The notes: generated by a model not told the origin, from the letters alone. Numbered from the stretch's first letter, positions 9,196 to 18,607 are shown. The stretch: 64,000 bases of DNA from Roseiarcus sp963770035 (GCA_963770035.1 CAVYON010000053.1:591733-655732); one strand, 5' to 3'. Program-made: numbers and translations.

Positions 9196-10215
9196 ATGAA
9201 AGCGGTTGTCCTGGAGGCGCGGGGCCGAAGCGGCGTCACTTGGTGCGATTTCGCCGATCCAACGCCCGCCGCCGACGAGTCGGTTCTCAAGGTGGTGGCC
9301 GGTTCGCTCAATCGTGTCGATATCTATATGCGCGACAATGGAGCAGGCATCACCCATGCGCTGCCCCAGGTCATGGGCGTCGACGCCGCCGGCGTCGTCG
9401 CGGAAGCGGAGGTTGGCAGCGCCTTGAAACCCGGCATGAAGGCCATGCTCTATTCCGAGGCCTTCTGCGGGAAGTGTCGCTATTGCCTCGCTGGCGACCA
9501 GCCGCTCTGCGAGAACGTGAAGATCATGGGCGAGCATCGGCACGGCGGCTTTGCGGAATATGTCGCCATGCCGACGCGCTGCTTCTTCCCTCTGCCCGAT
9601 GAGGCCGACATCGAGGCAGCAGGGGCGCTGATGACTGGGCATCTGACCGCATGGCGGATGCTGTTTGGCAAGCGGGCGCTGCGGCCTGGAGAGACCGTGC
9701 TGATCGTCGGAATCGGCGGCGGCGTCGCGGTGGCCTGTCTCCAGCTTGCAAAGCTCGTCGGCGCACGAGCTTTCGTCACGTCGTCCAGCGACGAGAAAAT
9801 CGCCCGCGCCGTCGCGATGGGCGCCGAGGCCGGCGTCAACTACACAAGGGACAAAGTTTCCGCAGCGATTCTCGACTTGAGCGGGGGCGGAGTCGATATG
9901 GTGATCGACAGCGTCGGCGCCGCGAGTTGGGGAGACTCCTTGAAGTCGCTGCGCCGTGGCGGCCGATTGGTCACCTGCGGCGCGACCACCGGCTCCAATC
10001 CGCCAGCCGACTTGCAACGGGTCTTCATCCGCCAGCTTGAGATCTACGGATCGACCGGCGGAAGCGTCAGCGAACTCGGCCAGCTTCTCGACATCTTCAA
10101 CCGCGGCCTCGTCAGCCCCGTAATCGATTCTCGCTTTCGGATGTCCGACATCGACGCCGCCTTTGACCGGCTGGAGTTGAGCGCTCAGTTCGGCAAGGTG
10201 TCGGTGGTCGTTTAG
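9196..10215 (+). CDS. Zinc-binding alcohol dehydrogenase / quinone oxidoreductase family protein
   Basis: A 339-residue medium-chain dehydrogenase/reductase. The structural zinc loop is visible as FCGKCRYCLAGDQPLCENV (four cysteines, about residues 91-107). The nucleotide-binding Rossmann segment is LIVGIGGGVAVACLQLAKL at about 171-189. The catalytic-domain signature MGVDAAGVVAEAEVG is present. Members oxidise alcohols or reduce activated double bonds with NAD(P). It is divergent from the acyl-CoA dehydrogenase pair, with about 100 bp between starts, so it may share their regulation. The exact substrate is unknown. Confidence 0.88.
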   Translation: MKAVVLEARGRSGVTWCDFADPTPAADESVLKVVAGSLNRVDIYMRDNGAGITHALPQVMGVDAAGVVAEAEVGSALKPGMKAMLYSEAFCGKCRYCLAGDQPLCENVKIMGEHRHGGFAEYVAMPTRCFFPLPDEADIEAAGALMTGHLTAWRMLFGKRALRPGETVLIVGIGGGVAVACLQLAKLVGARAFVTSSSDEKIARAVAMGAEAGVNYTRDKVSAAILDLSGGGVDMVIDSVGAASWGDSLKSLRRGGRLVTCGATTGSNPPADLQRVFIRQLEIYGSTGGSVSELGQLLDIFNRGLVSPVIDSRFRMSDIDAAFDRLELSAQFGKVSVVV

Positions 10216-10223
10216 GCCGAGCC

Positions 10224-10267
10224 CCTCAAGCCCGCGCCGCCCACAGAAAGCGGCGCGGGAATTGAGG
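10224..10267. terminator. Bidirectional terminator between convergent genes
   Basis: A strong stem-loop between the convergent dehydrogenase and substrate-binding-protein genes: CCTCAA (10224-10229), then CCCGCGCCGC (10231-10240), loop CCACAGAAA, GCGGCGCGGG (10250-10259), then TTGAGG (10262-10267). The inner ten pairs are perfect and the outer six extend it. There is no long T run, but position and symmetry fit a terminator serving both genes. Confidence 0.7.
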
Positions 10268-10286
10268 ACGTCGGATCGTGCCGAAC

Positions 10287-11489
10287 TCACATCTTGCATG
10301 CCGAGTCCACCGGGGGCATGATTTCTGACCCCAGGAAAACCTTGTCGATTTTGTAGGTCGCTTTGCCGTCCGGACCTTTGACGATATCATTCATCAGGAT
10401 CGGTCGCGCCGTCTGATGGTCTTGGGCGCGAACCTCCGCGGTCCCGAGAACGGTGTCGGCCTTGAGGCCTGACAATGCGCCGCGGACTGCGGCGACGTCG
10501 GTTGATTTCGCCCTGTTGATCGCCGCCGCCATGAGTTGGATCGCGGCGTATTGGTCTGCCGACGTGTAGGCGGGCAGTTCGCCATTGTACTTTGCCTTGT
10601 ACGCCTTCACAAAAGCCTCGGCCTGCGCTCCGGCCTCGCCAGGCACGAAGCCGAGCGTCTGGTAGACGCCGAGCGCCGAGTCGCCCATCGCCGGCAGCAC
10701 CTGCGGGATGACGAAGGAGTTTCCGATCACCATCTTGTACTTGCCGAACAGTCCGAACTGAGCCTGCTGCTTGGCGAGATTGATGGCGTCGCTTCCGAAG
10801 ATCGTGACATAGAGGCCTTCCGACGGATTGGCGCCGAGTTCCGAAATCTTGGCGCCGAAGTCCGCGGTCCCGAAGGGCGCGAAGAGCACTTTTCCGATCG
10901 TTCCGCCCCGCGATTTGACCAGCGCCTGAAACTTCTGCGCAGCGTCACGTCCGGAGGAATAATCGACCGCGATGATGTCCCACGACTTGATTGACTTATC
11001 CTTGAGGAACTCGCCGACCGCGTTCATCAGCATCGAGTCGTTGACGTTGACGCGAAAGTAGTTGGGATTGCAGGCCTTGCCGGTCATCTGGTCCGCCTGC
11101 GCGTAAACCTCGACCATCAGCGCATTGAGGGAGGCGAGTTTCGCCGAGAGCGCCGGCGACACCGCCGATGTGTCCATGCCGGTCAGGAAGAGCGCGCCGT
11201 CCTTCTCCACCGCGCGCGTGGCCCCGTCGACCGCAGTGTCGGGCGTTCCTGCATAGGTGATGAACACCGGCTCGAGCTTCTTGCCCGCGGCGCCCCCGGC
11301 CGCATTGATCTCATCGATCGCCAGATTGATCGCCTTCGTCTGGGACTCCTTGAGGCCGGCCAGCGGTCCGGAATCGATCAGGAGGGCCCCGATCTTGATC
11401 GTATCGTCGGCGAAGGCCGAGCTTGCGGCGATGAGCGCCATCGCCCCCGCCGCCGCTCCGGCCAAGCCGAAAATTCTCGTGTTTCTCAT
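10287..11489 (-). CDS. ABC transporter periplasmic substrate-binding protein, branched-chain amino acid type
   Basis: A 400-residue secreted binding protein of the Leu/Ile/Val-binding (periplasmic binding protein type I) family. A signal peptide is visible (RNTRIFGLAGAAAGAMALIA then SSAFA before the mature DDTIKIGALL). The fold start IKIGALLIDSGPLAG and the segment LFLTGMDTSAVSPALSAKLA are typical. A strong ribosome site (GGGAGGAAG) precedes the ATG at 11489. It heads the F-G-M-H genes on the same strand only in layout; the order on the transcript is H, M, G, F, then this gene last. In Hyphomicrobiales such systems often import aromatic acids or amides as well as amino acids, so the ligand is uncertain. 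Confidence 0.88.
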   Translation of the reverse strand: MRNTRIFGLAGAAAGAMALIAASSAFADDTIKIGALLIDSGPLAGLKESQTKAINLAIDEINAAGGAAGKKLEPVFITYAGTPDTAVDGATRAVEKDGALFLTGMDTSAVSPALSAKLASLNALMVEVYAQADQMTGKACNPNYFRVNVNDSMLMNAVGEFLKDKSIKSWDIIAVDYSSGRDAAQKFQALVKSRGGTIGKVLFAPFGTADFGAKISELGANPSEGLYVTIFGSDAINLAKQQAQFGLFGKYKMVIGNSFVIPQVLPAMGDSALGVYQTLGFVPGEAGAQAEAFVKAYKAKYNGELPAYTSADQYAAIQLMAAAINRAKSTDVAAVRGALSGLKADTVLGTAEVRAQDHQTARPILMNDIVKGPDGKATYKIDKVFLGSEIMPPVDSACKM

Positions 11490-11515
11490 TTTCTTCCTCC
11501 CTTCGGCGCTTAATT

Positions 11516-12211
11516 TTACAGCGCCATCAAAGCCTGGTGTTTTGGATGATCGATCGCCGCGGTCGGCGCGGCGCCGACAACCTGCCCCTTCGACAGGATC
11601 AGAAACCGGTCGGTTGCACGACGGACAAGGCTGAGGTGCTGCTCGACGACGAGGATCCCTGTGCCCGCGCGCCGGATCTCGTCCAGCGCGCTGACCAGGC
11701 CGTCGACGAGCACGGGCGACAGGCCCTCGGAGGGTTCATCAAGCAGAAGCAGATCAGGGTTGGCCATCAAGGCGCGGCCGATCGCGAGCATCTGCTGCTG
11801 CCCGCCGCTCAGCATCATTCCGCCCGAGTTGGCGCGTTCCTCGAGCGCGGGGAAGAGGTCGAACACGGTCCTGAGGCTCCAGCGCCCCGAACGGCGGGTC
11901 GCGGCTCCCAGCATCAGGTTCTCGCGAATGCTCAGGTTCGGCAGGATGCGCCTTCCCTGCGGCGAGATGGCGACCCCGAGCTTGGCGGCGGAATAGCCCG
12001 GCAGGCCGTCGATGCGCGCGCCGCCAACCCAGATTTCCCCGGAAAGGATGGTCGTCTCGCGAAAAACCGACATGAGAAGGGTCGATTTGCCCGCGCCGTT
12101 CCGGCCGACAATGGCCACCGACTCTCCTTTGCCGATTGCGAGATCGACGCCGCGGAGCACGGTCGAGGCGCCATAACCGGCATAGAGCGCCTGCATCCTC
12201 AGCGCTGTCAT
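11516..12211 (-). CDS. livF: ABC transporter ATP-binding protein, LivF type
   Basis: A 231-residue ATPase of a high-affinity branched-chain amino-acid type importer. Walker A is GRNGAGKST, the ABC signature is MLSGGQQQMLAIGRAL, and Walker B is LLLLDEPSEGLSP. The LivF-specific run EGRRILPNLSIRENL type sequence is seen as QGRRILPNLSIRENL. It overlaps the upstream livG-like gene by four bases (ATGA), a sign of translational coupling. It energises uptake together with the LivG-like ATPase and the two permeases. Confidence 0.92.
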   Translation of the reverse strand: MTALRMQALYAGYGASTVLRGVDLAIGKGESVAIVGRNGAGKSTLLMSVFRETTILSGEIWVGGARIDGLPGYSAAKLGVAISPQGRRILPNLSIRENLMLGAATRRSGRWSLRTVFDLFPALEERANSGGMMLSGGQQQMLAIGRALMANPDLLLLDEPSEGLSPVLVDGLVSALDEIRRAGTGILVVEQHLSLVRRATDRFLILSKGQVVGAAPTAAIDHPKHQALMAL

Positions 12212-12906
12212 GCGGCGCTCCCGAGGTAGGCCGTTATGACCCGTTTGTCGGCTCGAATCTCTGCGGGTGTCCCCGTGGCGAGATGCCGTCCGAGGTCGAG
12301 CACCGTCACCAAACCGCAGCAGGCGAAGACGGCGTCGACGTCGTGCTCGACGACGACCGCGGCGATGCAGCGCTCCCCGACCAGATCTCGAACGTGCTGG
12401 AATAGGCGCAGCGTCTCCTCCGCGGAAAGGCCCGCGCCCGGTTCATCCATCAGGAGGAGTTGAGGCCGGCCGATCAGCGCCAGCGCGACGTCGACCCGAC
12501 GCTGCACGCCGTAGGCGATCCGGCCGGCTTTCTCATCGAGGACATCGTCGAGATCCATCACCTCGATCACGTCCCCGAGCCGGTCATCGCCGAGGCGCCA
12601 GGCGACCAGCGAAAGCTGCTCACGGACCGTGAGATCCTGAAAGATGTTGGTGCGCTGGAAGGACCTCGCCATGCCACGGCGGCGGCGCCATGCGACCGAG
12701 CGGCGCGTGATGTCCACGCCGCGGTAGCGGATCGCGCCCGAGGTCGGCCGGCGCCGGCCCGACACGGCGTCGAGCAGCGTAGACTTTCCGGCGCCATTCG
12801 GTCCGATCACGCCGTGCAATACCCCTTCCCCGGCGATTTGCAGATCCACCTCCTGCAGCGCGTGCACGGTTCCGTAACTGACGCAGAGCTTGTCGATCTC
12901 GAGCAT
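12208..12906 (-). CDS. livG: ABC transporter ATP-binding protein, LivG type
   Basis: A 232-residue ATPase with Walker A GPNGAGKST near residue 35, Walker B LLLMDEPGAGLS and the LivG-type RSFQRTNIFQDLTVREQL segment. The ABC signature is unusual: where LSYGQQRR is common this protein has IAYGVQRRVDVALAL. That may simply be family drift. The gene directly abuts the livM-like permease gene on one side (12907) and overlaps the LivF-like gene on the other, so the importer genes form one minus-strand operon. Confidence 0.9.
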   Translation of the reverse strand: MLEIDKLCVSYGTVHALQEVDLQIAGEGVLHGVIGPNGAGKSTLLDAVSGRRRPTSGAIRYRGVDITRRSVAWRRRRGMARSFQRTNIFQDLTVREQLSLVAWRLGDDRLGDVIEVMDLDDVLDEKAGRIAYGVQRRVDVALALIGRPQLLLMDEPGAGLSAEETLRLFQHVRDLVGERCIAAVVVEHDVDAVFACCGLVTVLDLGRHLATGTPAEIRADKRVITAYLGSAA

Positions 12907-13948
12907 TCAGTCGACCTCCTGTCGCCGCCAAACCACGCGCCGGATGAAGTCGCGGAAGGCGCCGACGACGCCACTGGGGAAGAGCACGACGAAGATCACG
13001 ATCGCGAGGCCAGTCAGCAATTGAGTGAAGCCATGTGCGCCGAATTGGTCCTGTGCGAAGGCGAAGATCAGGCCGCCAACGAGCGGACCGGCCGAAGTCG
13101 CCACGCCGCCGATAAGGGCTGCGACCAGCGCATTGGTGCTGACGCCGAGACCGAGGCTTTCGGGGGATACAAAGGCCGAATTCAGCACGTGCAGCAGCCC
13201 GCATACGCCGGCGATGATATTGACGAACACGAAAGCGGCGAGGCGCGGAGCGTAGGTGTCGAAACCGGAGAACCGCATCCGCTCCTCGTTTTGTCGCGTC
13301 GCGCGGAGAATGGCGCCGAGGCGCGACCGGCGAACGAGCCAGACAGCCCCGCCCGGCGACCCATGCCGCAGTCCATATGATCGGCCAGAAGCGGATCGCA
13401 TTGGCGAAATCCCCGGCGTCGAGACCGAACAGTGTTCCCCTGAAGTTCACGACGAGCCCGTCCGCGCCGGACGTATAGTCTCTGAGGCCCTCCAGCAGCA
13501 CGGCGTGGCTGATCATTTCGCCGGCGGCGAGGGTCAGCATCATGAAAGCCAGCGGCGTCGTGCGGATGATCAAGGCCCCAAGCACGGCCGCATAGACCGT
13601 CACGACCATTATTGACGCGACGCACGCTCCAAGCGGCGAGAAGTTCCATTCGCTCATGGCGATCGCGAAGAGATAGCCGACGCCGCCGTAGACGCTCGCC
13701 GCGCCCAGCGAAACGAGTCCGGCCTGGCTCATCAGGAAGGCCACGCTCAGCGCAACGATGCCGAGCAGGAGTCCCCCGTCCGCCAGCCGCAAGACAAATT
13801 CGGTCGCGAAATGCTGCGGTGCAAGGGCGCCAATCCCGAAGATAAGGAGCGCGGCGGCGATCGAAAGCGACCGTCGACCGCTTCGCGCCAACGGAGCGGC
13901 AATGGCGCTACGCCGGGGGGTCATGCTGGCCGCGGCCTCACCGTTCAA
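12907..13948 (-). CDS. livM: ABC transporter permease, LivM type (frameshifted)
   Basis: The first part (from ATG 13948) is a membrane protein with several hydrophobic helices and the LivM-like LSVAFLMSQAGLVSLGAASV. It reads correctly up to about AIRFWPIIWTAAWVAG. The remainder continues in another frame (WLVRRSRLGAILRATRQNEE and then the final helices containing NALVAALIGGVATSAGPLVG) to the stop at 12907. One indel near 13340-13365, in a G/C run, accounts for the break. The rest of the operon is intact, so a sequencing error is likely. The protein forms one half of the membrane channel. Confidence 0.82.
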
Positions 13949-14802
13949 CTGAGCACCCGTCCGCGCCCGATCCCGCCGGGCGCGATCAGCAGCACGGCCA
14001 TCAGCAGCGCGTAAGGCGCGAGCGCGGCAAGGTCCGGAAAGAACACCGAGCCCGCAACCTGTACGAAGCCATAGAGCAGCGCCGCGACGATCGCGCCGAA
14101 GATGCTGCCGGTCCCTCCGATGACGACAATGATAAGGCAGCTTACGATCATCGTGACGTCCATGCCCGGATCAACGGAGAGGTAGGGACCGGCGAGAACG
14201 CCTGCGACGCCGGCAAACGCAGCGCTCAGGCTGGTGACGAGAAGGCTCAGCCGATCGGCGTTGATTCCCATCATCCGGGCGACCGAGGGATCCTGACTGA
14301 CCGCGCGAACGTGTAGTCCGGACGTGGTGAAATTCAGCCAGACCGCGAGTAGCGCGCAGGAACCGAGTCCGACGCCAATCAAAAAAAGACGATAGACGGG
14401 GTATGTCAGGCCGAGGATGGAGAGGGACCCGGCCAAATAAGGCGGCGCGTCCACGGTACGGGCTTCGCCCCCATAGACGAAGATCAGGGCTTGCCCGAGG
14501 ATGATGCCAAGCCCCAGGGTGACAAGCGCCACTTCGATGTGAGATCGTCGCTGCAGGGGACGCAGCGCCAGATATTCAAGCCCCGCTCCGACAAAGGCGA
14601 GCAGTATCGGCGACAAAATCAGGGCGACCCAGAATCCTGCAAAGTGCGCGATCGAATAGCCCAGATATGCGCCCAGCATGTAGAGGGCGCCGTGTCCAAA
14701 GTTGATGACGTCCCGCAGACCGTAAATCAGCGCGAGTCCGCTGGACATCATGATTAAAAGTGATGCGAGGGCGAGGGAATTCGCAATCAGAAGGAGCGTC
14801 AT
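13945..14802 (-). CDS. livH: ABC transporter permease, LivH type
   Basis: A 285-residue inner-membrane permease. The recognised N-terminus starts at the ATG at 14802 (MTLLLIANSLALASLL). The longer upstream frame is dropped because it is arginine-rich and not protein-like. The diagnostic LivH stretch SGLALIYGLRDVINFGHGAL is at about residues 21-40, followed by several hydrophobic segments and VALVTLGLGIILGQALIF. Its stop overlaps the livM start by four bases (ATGA). As the first gene of the minus-strand importer operon, its promoter should lie upstream of 14802. Confidence 0.9.
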   Translation of the reverse strand: MTLLLIANSLALASLLIMMSSGLALIYGLRDVINFGHGALYMLGAYLGYSIAHFAGFWVALILSPILLAFVGAGLEYLALRPLQRRSHIEVALVTLGLGIILGQALIFVYGGEARTVDAPPYLAGSLSILGLTYPVYRLFLIGVGLGSCALLAVWLNFTTSGLHVRAVSQDPSVARMMGINADRLSLLVTSLSAAFAGVAGVLAGPYLSVDPGMDVTMIVSCLIIVVIGGTGSIFGAIVAALLYGFVQVAGSVFFPDLAALAPYALLMAVLLIAPGGIGRGRVLS

Positions 14803-15291
14803 AGAGCCGCCTGATGGCGCGGGACTTGCGGCGCAAATCCGCGTTTCACAGATCGCCTGCTCCTCCTCATACCTCCTCCTCCTCCACCGCGCGGCTTTTG
14901 GGATCGTGGAACTTAGTGATGTAGCGTACCATATCGACCCAGGTCGCGCAATGGCGACAGCCGCGAATGGGGAACCATGAATTCGGGAATTGTGCAGTGC
15001 TCTTGCCAGTAAAGTTGCGCGGAACCGGGACCCCGCGACGAACGCTCTGAACCTGACGCCTGCGCCATGGCGGGCGCGGTCTGAGCTGGCGGACACGGTC
15101 TTTGCCTTCGTCGACCGCCGCGGCGACCTGCGAAAAGGAGCGCATGCCGGCGTCCAAGCGCAATCTGCGAGAAGTTGGACAATGGCGCTCTCTGGGAGTT
15201 GAGGACTGGGCACACGCTCAAGACTCGCAGCCCGAATGCGCTTTTCCCGCGTCGCCCATTTCGCGGCGATCTGTTGACCGCCACGGCGGGA
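14803..15291. other. Region upstream of the importer operon with a possible gene relic
   Basis: No complete gene is supported here. On the minus strand a frame ending near 14870 contains a protein-like stretch (WFPIRGCRHCATWVDMVRYI then TKFHDPKSRAVEEEE) that might be the C-terminal scrap of a lost gene. Its upstream part is arginine-rich noise. The family is not recognised. The importer promoter must lie in this stretch, but no clear hexamers were found. Confidence 0.3.
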
Positions 15292-16015
15292 TTATTCCTC
15301 CGACGTCGTCTCGTCGGGTCCGTAAAGAGCTGCGCGCTCGCTCGCGTAGGGCGCGTACGAATTTTTCAGGCTCGCGAGATTGAGCATGCCGCGCAAACGA
15401 TCGCGGTTCGCCCGCGCAATCCGAAGTCCATCTCTCAATTTTCGGAAGAGTTTGCTGGCAGTCTTTGCGCCCCACATGCACAAGCTCGCCGGCTTCGAAG
15501 CCGAACTGGCGCAGCCGATGCGAGACTTCGTCGGCGATCCCGTCCACTCCAACCGAGTATTCGAATACGACGCCGTCCGGCCGCTTGAAATACAGGAACC
15601 GCGCCCCCGAGGTCGGGTGACGCCCCGGCCCGAAGACGATCGGCACCCGCTTCTCGTTCAGGAGATAGTGGGAGCGCATGACGTCATCGCTGCTCGCCAA
15701 CTGATGGTTGATGTGCTGCACGCCGGCCTTCGGCGCGCGCACAAGCGCGATCGTGTGGTGGATCGCGTTGACGCGCATCAGCGGAATGTCTCCTATCCGG
15801 TCGATCCACCCTTGCATTGCAGACCTCAGTCCAGAAGACTTCGTCACGCGCCGGATCAGTTGGATTGAGACCGACGTGGTTGAACCCGGTGACGCCGCAG
15901 TCGCGCGAAGGAAAGTACCGTTTGCCGCTCCGCTCCGGCCGCACCGCAAGCTCAATGCGGTTGCCGCTCGAGTCGTCGAACGCGATGAACGCCTTGGACG
16001 GCGGGGCGGCCGGGC
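15292..16015 (-). pseudogene. Remnant of a VOC-family extradiol dioxygenase-like gene
   Basis: Pieces in several minus-strand frames follow one another as in a two-domain vicinal-oxygen-chelate protein of the catechol 2,3-dioxygenase type. They are, in order, KAFIAFDDSSGNRIELAVRP (about 15950-16010), GVTGFNHVGLNPTDPARDEV, then VNAIHHTIALVRAPKAGVQH and LLNEKRVPIVFGPGRHPTSG, and finally FEPASLCMWGAKTASKL-like sequence near 15480. The metal-ligand type histidines (FNHVGL, HHTIAL) are recognisable. At least three frame changes occur, and the first domain is missing upstream, where an IS110 transposase fragment begins. This is a truly decayed gene of aromatic-ring cleavage type. Confidence 0.75.
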
Positions 16016-16018
16016 CAG

Positions 16019-16255
16019 CGCTTCGTTCCCGTGCGCTCTGTGGACAACGAGGCTGAACTGATGCGCCATCGCGCGCGCGAGTTGATGGTCGGGCAACGCA
16101 CGGCGGCGCTCAACGCCCTGCGCGGCCATCTGTCGGAGATCGGGGTCGTCGCCGCGCAGGGGGTTCCGAACGCTTACGCGCTCAAGGAGCTGGTCGACGG
16201 CGGCGTCGATGACGACGGCGAGATCGCGGTTCCCGACTGCGTGCGCCTCGCCCTC
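16019..16255 (+). pseudogene. IS110-family transposase fragment
   Basis: A plus-strand stretch reads RFVPVRSVDNEAELMRHRAR followed by ELMVGQRTAALNALRGHLSE and IGVVAAQG. This is the well-known central block of IS110-family (DEDD) transposases, normally RARELLVRQRTxLVNALRGHLAEFG. Only about 75 residues remain. The N-terminal catalytic part and the C-terminal serine domain are absent. The same frame happens to stay open into the following MFS gene, but that is not a fusion. The fragment abuts the dioxygenase remnant on the opposite strand and probably caused its truncation. Confidence 0.75.
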
Positions 16256-16259
16256 GCCC

Positions 16260-16612
16260 CGCCTTGGAATGGCCGTGCGGGATGGCGGCGCGCAGCCTCC
16301 GACCGCGCCGGCTGCGTCCGCTCTTTCGCGCCATATTCGTCGAGGCGATGGCGCTCGCGCGCATCGTCGCCGTCTCGCCGGCGTCGCTTGGGAGCTCGTG
16401 TCGGTGAAGGTGGCCGTGGTCTGGCCGGCGCTGTAATCGAGCAAGGAGTTGGATTGCGTCACCCGCCAGGCGTTGGCCCAGGTCGTGTAGAGCTCGCTGG
16501 TGGTGAGCGGCTGCGGCAAAACCGTGCCGTTCGGCAGGACGAACTCGTTGGCCTGGTTTCCGCTGTCCGTGCCGAGCAGGCCGTCGACCACCCCGCGACG
16601 AACGGATTTGAC
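16260..16612 (-). pseudogene. Fragment of a large surface or secreted protein
   Basis: On the minus strand a coherent protein stretch is visible: VVDGLLGTDSGNQANEFVLP, then NGTVLPQPLTTSELYTTWAN and AWRVTQSNSLLDYSAGQTTA, followed by TFTDTS and then a frame change. It has the low-charge, Asn/Thr/Gly-rich look of repeat-containing calcium-binding or adhesin-like secreted proteins. Both ends are lost. I cannot assign a family with certainty. It lies between the IS110 fragment and the MFS gene. Confidence 0.5.
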
Positions 16613-16666
16613 AAAGGAAAACCCACGCGCGCACGATGGGCCAAAAACGGCGAGGAGCGCCCAAGC

Positions 16667-17980
16667 ATGTCCATAACGCCGAATGTTGGACGCCGCCGCT
16701 GGACGATCGGAGTCCTGCTGGGCGTCGGAATCCTGATCAACTATTTTGACCGGGTGAACATTTCCGTTGCCGCGCCGCAACTCCAGAAGGAGTTCGGCCT
16801 GACGCCGACCGACCTCGGCCTGCTGTTCAGCGCCTTCTTCTGGTCCTACGCGATCCTGCAGGTGCCGGTCGGCATGATCCTCGACCGATTCGGGGTGACC
16901 AACGTCAGCCGGATCGGCGCCTTCCTTTGGGGCGTCGCGTCGGCGTTGGTCGCCTTCGCCACCGGTTTCGGCACGATTTTCGGCGCGCGTGTCCTGCTCG
17001 GCGTTGCCGAGGCCCCTGCTTTCCCGGCCAATTCCAAGGCGACCGGCTACTGGTTTCCGCGCGCCGAGCGCGCCACGGCGACGGCGATCTTCGACGCCGC
17101 GGCCAAGTTCTCCAACGTCATCGGCGTGCCGCTGGTCGCCTTCGCCGTTGTCGGGTTCGGCTGGCGATGGGGCTTCGGCCTGACGGCCGCGCTGAGCTTC
17201 GCCTATTTCCTGGCTTATTGGGTCCTCTATCGCGATCCGAGCCAGGACGCCAAGCTCACGCGCGGAGAGCTGGCCTACATCCGCGAAGGCGGCGCAACCG
17301 CAGAGGGCCCTTCCGAAGCGAGTTCCTTCTCCATGCTCGGCTATCTGCTCAGGAACCGCAAAGTCTGGGGCCTGACCATCGGCTTTGCCGCCTACGGCTA
17401 TTCCTTCTACCTGTTTCTGACTTGGCTGCCCGGCTACCTCGTCACAGAGATGCACATGAGCATCATCAAGTCGGCCGGCTACGCTGCGATTCCTTGGCTG
17501 TTCGCCTCGATTGCGGACCTTGTCGTCGGCGGCTGGCTGATCGACAGGCTGATCCAGCGCGGCTACGACGAGACGGTGGTGCGCAAGACCGTGCTGGTCG
17601 GCGGCATGGTCCTGGGACTGGCGGTGTTCGGCGCGACCACGACCGACAATCCGGGCTGGGCGATCTTCTGGATTACGATTGCGCTCTCCGGCCTTTCCGC
17701 CGCGGCGCCGGTCGGATGGTCGATCCCGTCGCTGATCGCGCCCCGCGGCGGCACGGGCAGCATCGGCGGAATCATGAACTTCCTCAATAACCTGATGGGC
17801 GCCGTCGCGCCTGCTGTCACCGGCATTCTGGTCGGCGCGACAAACTCCTTCACCTCCGCCTTCTTCGTCGCCGGGGTCGTGCTCTTGATCGGGATCTTCT
17901 CCTATATCGTGGTCCTCGGGCGGATCGAGCCGATCGCCGAGCCGCCCGCCGAAGCCGGGGCGCACGCGCAACCGGCCTGA
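16667..17980 (+). CDS. MFS transporter, anion:cation symporter type, probably for a sugar acid
   Basis: A 437-residue major facilitator protein with about 12 hydrophobic segments. The start ATG at 16667 has AGGAG at a good distance. The N-terminal RWTIGVLLGVGILINYFDRV, the loop DRFGVTNVSR and the ARVLLGVAEAPAFPAN segment match the ACS family, which includes glucarate, galactonate and hexuronate transporters. The gene is 11 bp upstream of a gluconokinase gene on the same strand, which suggests gluconate or a related sugar acid as substrate (inference from context). Confidence 0.88.
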   Translation: MSITPNVGRRRWTIGVLLGVGILINYFDRVNISVAAPQLQKEFGLTPTDLGLLFSAFFWSYAILQVPVGMILDRFGVTNVSRIGAFLWGVASALVAFATGFGTIFGARVLLGVAEAPAFPANSKATGYWFPRAERATATAIFDAAAKFSNVIGVPLVAFAVVGFGWRWGFGLTAALSFAYFLAYWVLYRDPSQDAKLTRGELAYIREGGATAEGPSEASSFSMLGYLLRNRKVWGLTIGFAAYGYSFYLFLTWLPGYLVTEMHMSIIKSAGYAAIPWLFASIADLVVGGWLIDRLIQRGYDETVVRKTVLVGGMVLGLAVFGATTTDNPGWAIFWITIALSGLSAAAPVGWSIPSLIAPRGGTGSIGGIMNFLNNLMGAVAPAVTGILVGATNSFTSAFFVAGVVLLIGIFSYIVVLGRIEPIAEPPAEAGAHAQPA

Positions 17981-17991
17981 GGAGGCGCAAA

Positions 17992-18537
17992 GTGAGCGAA
18001 GCCGAGGGTCAAGCGACGAAGCCGCAGCGGCAGGCGAGCGCGCTGGTGCTGATGGGCGTATCCGGCAGCGGCAAGTCGACCGTGGGCGTGTTGCTTTCCC
18101 AACGCCTCGGCTGGGACATGGCGGAGGGCGACCGCCTCCACCCGCCGGAGAATGTCGACAAGATGCGCCGGGGCGTCCCGCTGAGCGACGCCGACCGCTG
18201 GCCCTGGCTCGACCGGATCGGCGAACTGCTGAAGGGCTGGGCTTCGGAAGGACTTTCGGGGCTGGTGACCTGCTCGGCGCTCAAGCGCGCCTACCGCGCG
18301 CGCCTCGTCGCCGCCCGCCCCGACCTTCGCTTCGTCTATCTCAAGGGATCGGCGGCGCTGATCGCCGGGCGCGTCGGCGCGCGCCATCACGAGTACATGC
18401 CGGCCTCGTTGCTGGCGAGCCAGTTCGACACGCTCGAGGAACCCCTGCCCGGCGAGCCGGTGATCACGATCGACGCCAGCGGGACGCCGGGAGCGGAGGT
18501 GCAGGCGATCGTCGAAGCGCTGGGGCTCGAGGCTTAG
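17992..18537 (+). CDS. gntK: Gluconokinase
   Basis: A 181-residue P-loop kinase of the gluconokinase (GntK/IdnK) family, which phosphorylates D-gluconate to 6-phosphogluconate for the Entner-Doudoroff or pentose phosphate route. The P-loop is LMGVSGSGKSTVGVLL near residues 18-33. Family-specific segments are AEGDRLHPPENVDKMRRGVP, LSDADRWPWLDRIG and VTCSALKRAYRARL. Length is typical. It is the second gene of a two-gene unit with the MFS transporter. Confidence 0.93.
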   Translation: MSEAEGQATKPQRQASALVLMGVSGSGKSTVGVLLSQRLGWDMAEGDRLHPPENVDKMRRGVPLSDADRWPWLDRIGELLKGWASEGLSGLVTCSALKRAYRARLVAARPDLRFVYLKGSAALIAGRVGARHHEYMPASLLASQFDTLEEPLPGEPVITIDASGTPGAEVQAIVEALGLEA

Positions 18538-18607
18538 AGCCGTTCGCCAATCGGACGAATGCCGCGGCCCGGCTCTCTCGCCTCATGAAGCGGGAGGAAA
18601 GCGGTCC

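Noticed and set aside
15218..17971. A 917-codon minus-strand open frame across the MFS region
   Set aside because: It is antisense to a clear MFS gene and its translation is His/Asp/Arg-rich without domains. Only the short pieces that match known families (dioxygenase, surface protein) were kept.
16031..17980. A continuous plus-strand frame that would fuse an IS110 fragment to the MFS transporter
   Set aside because: The MFS family start and an AGGAG site are at 16667; the intervening translation is noise. The shared frame is a coincidence of high G+C.
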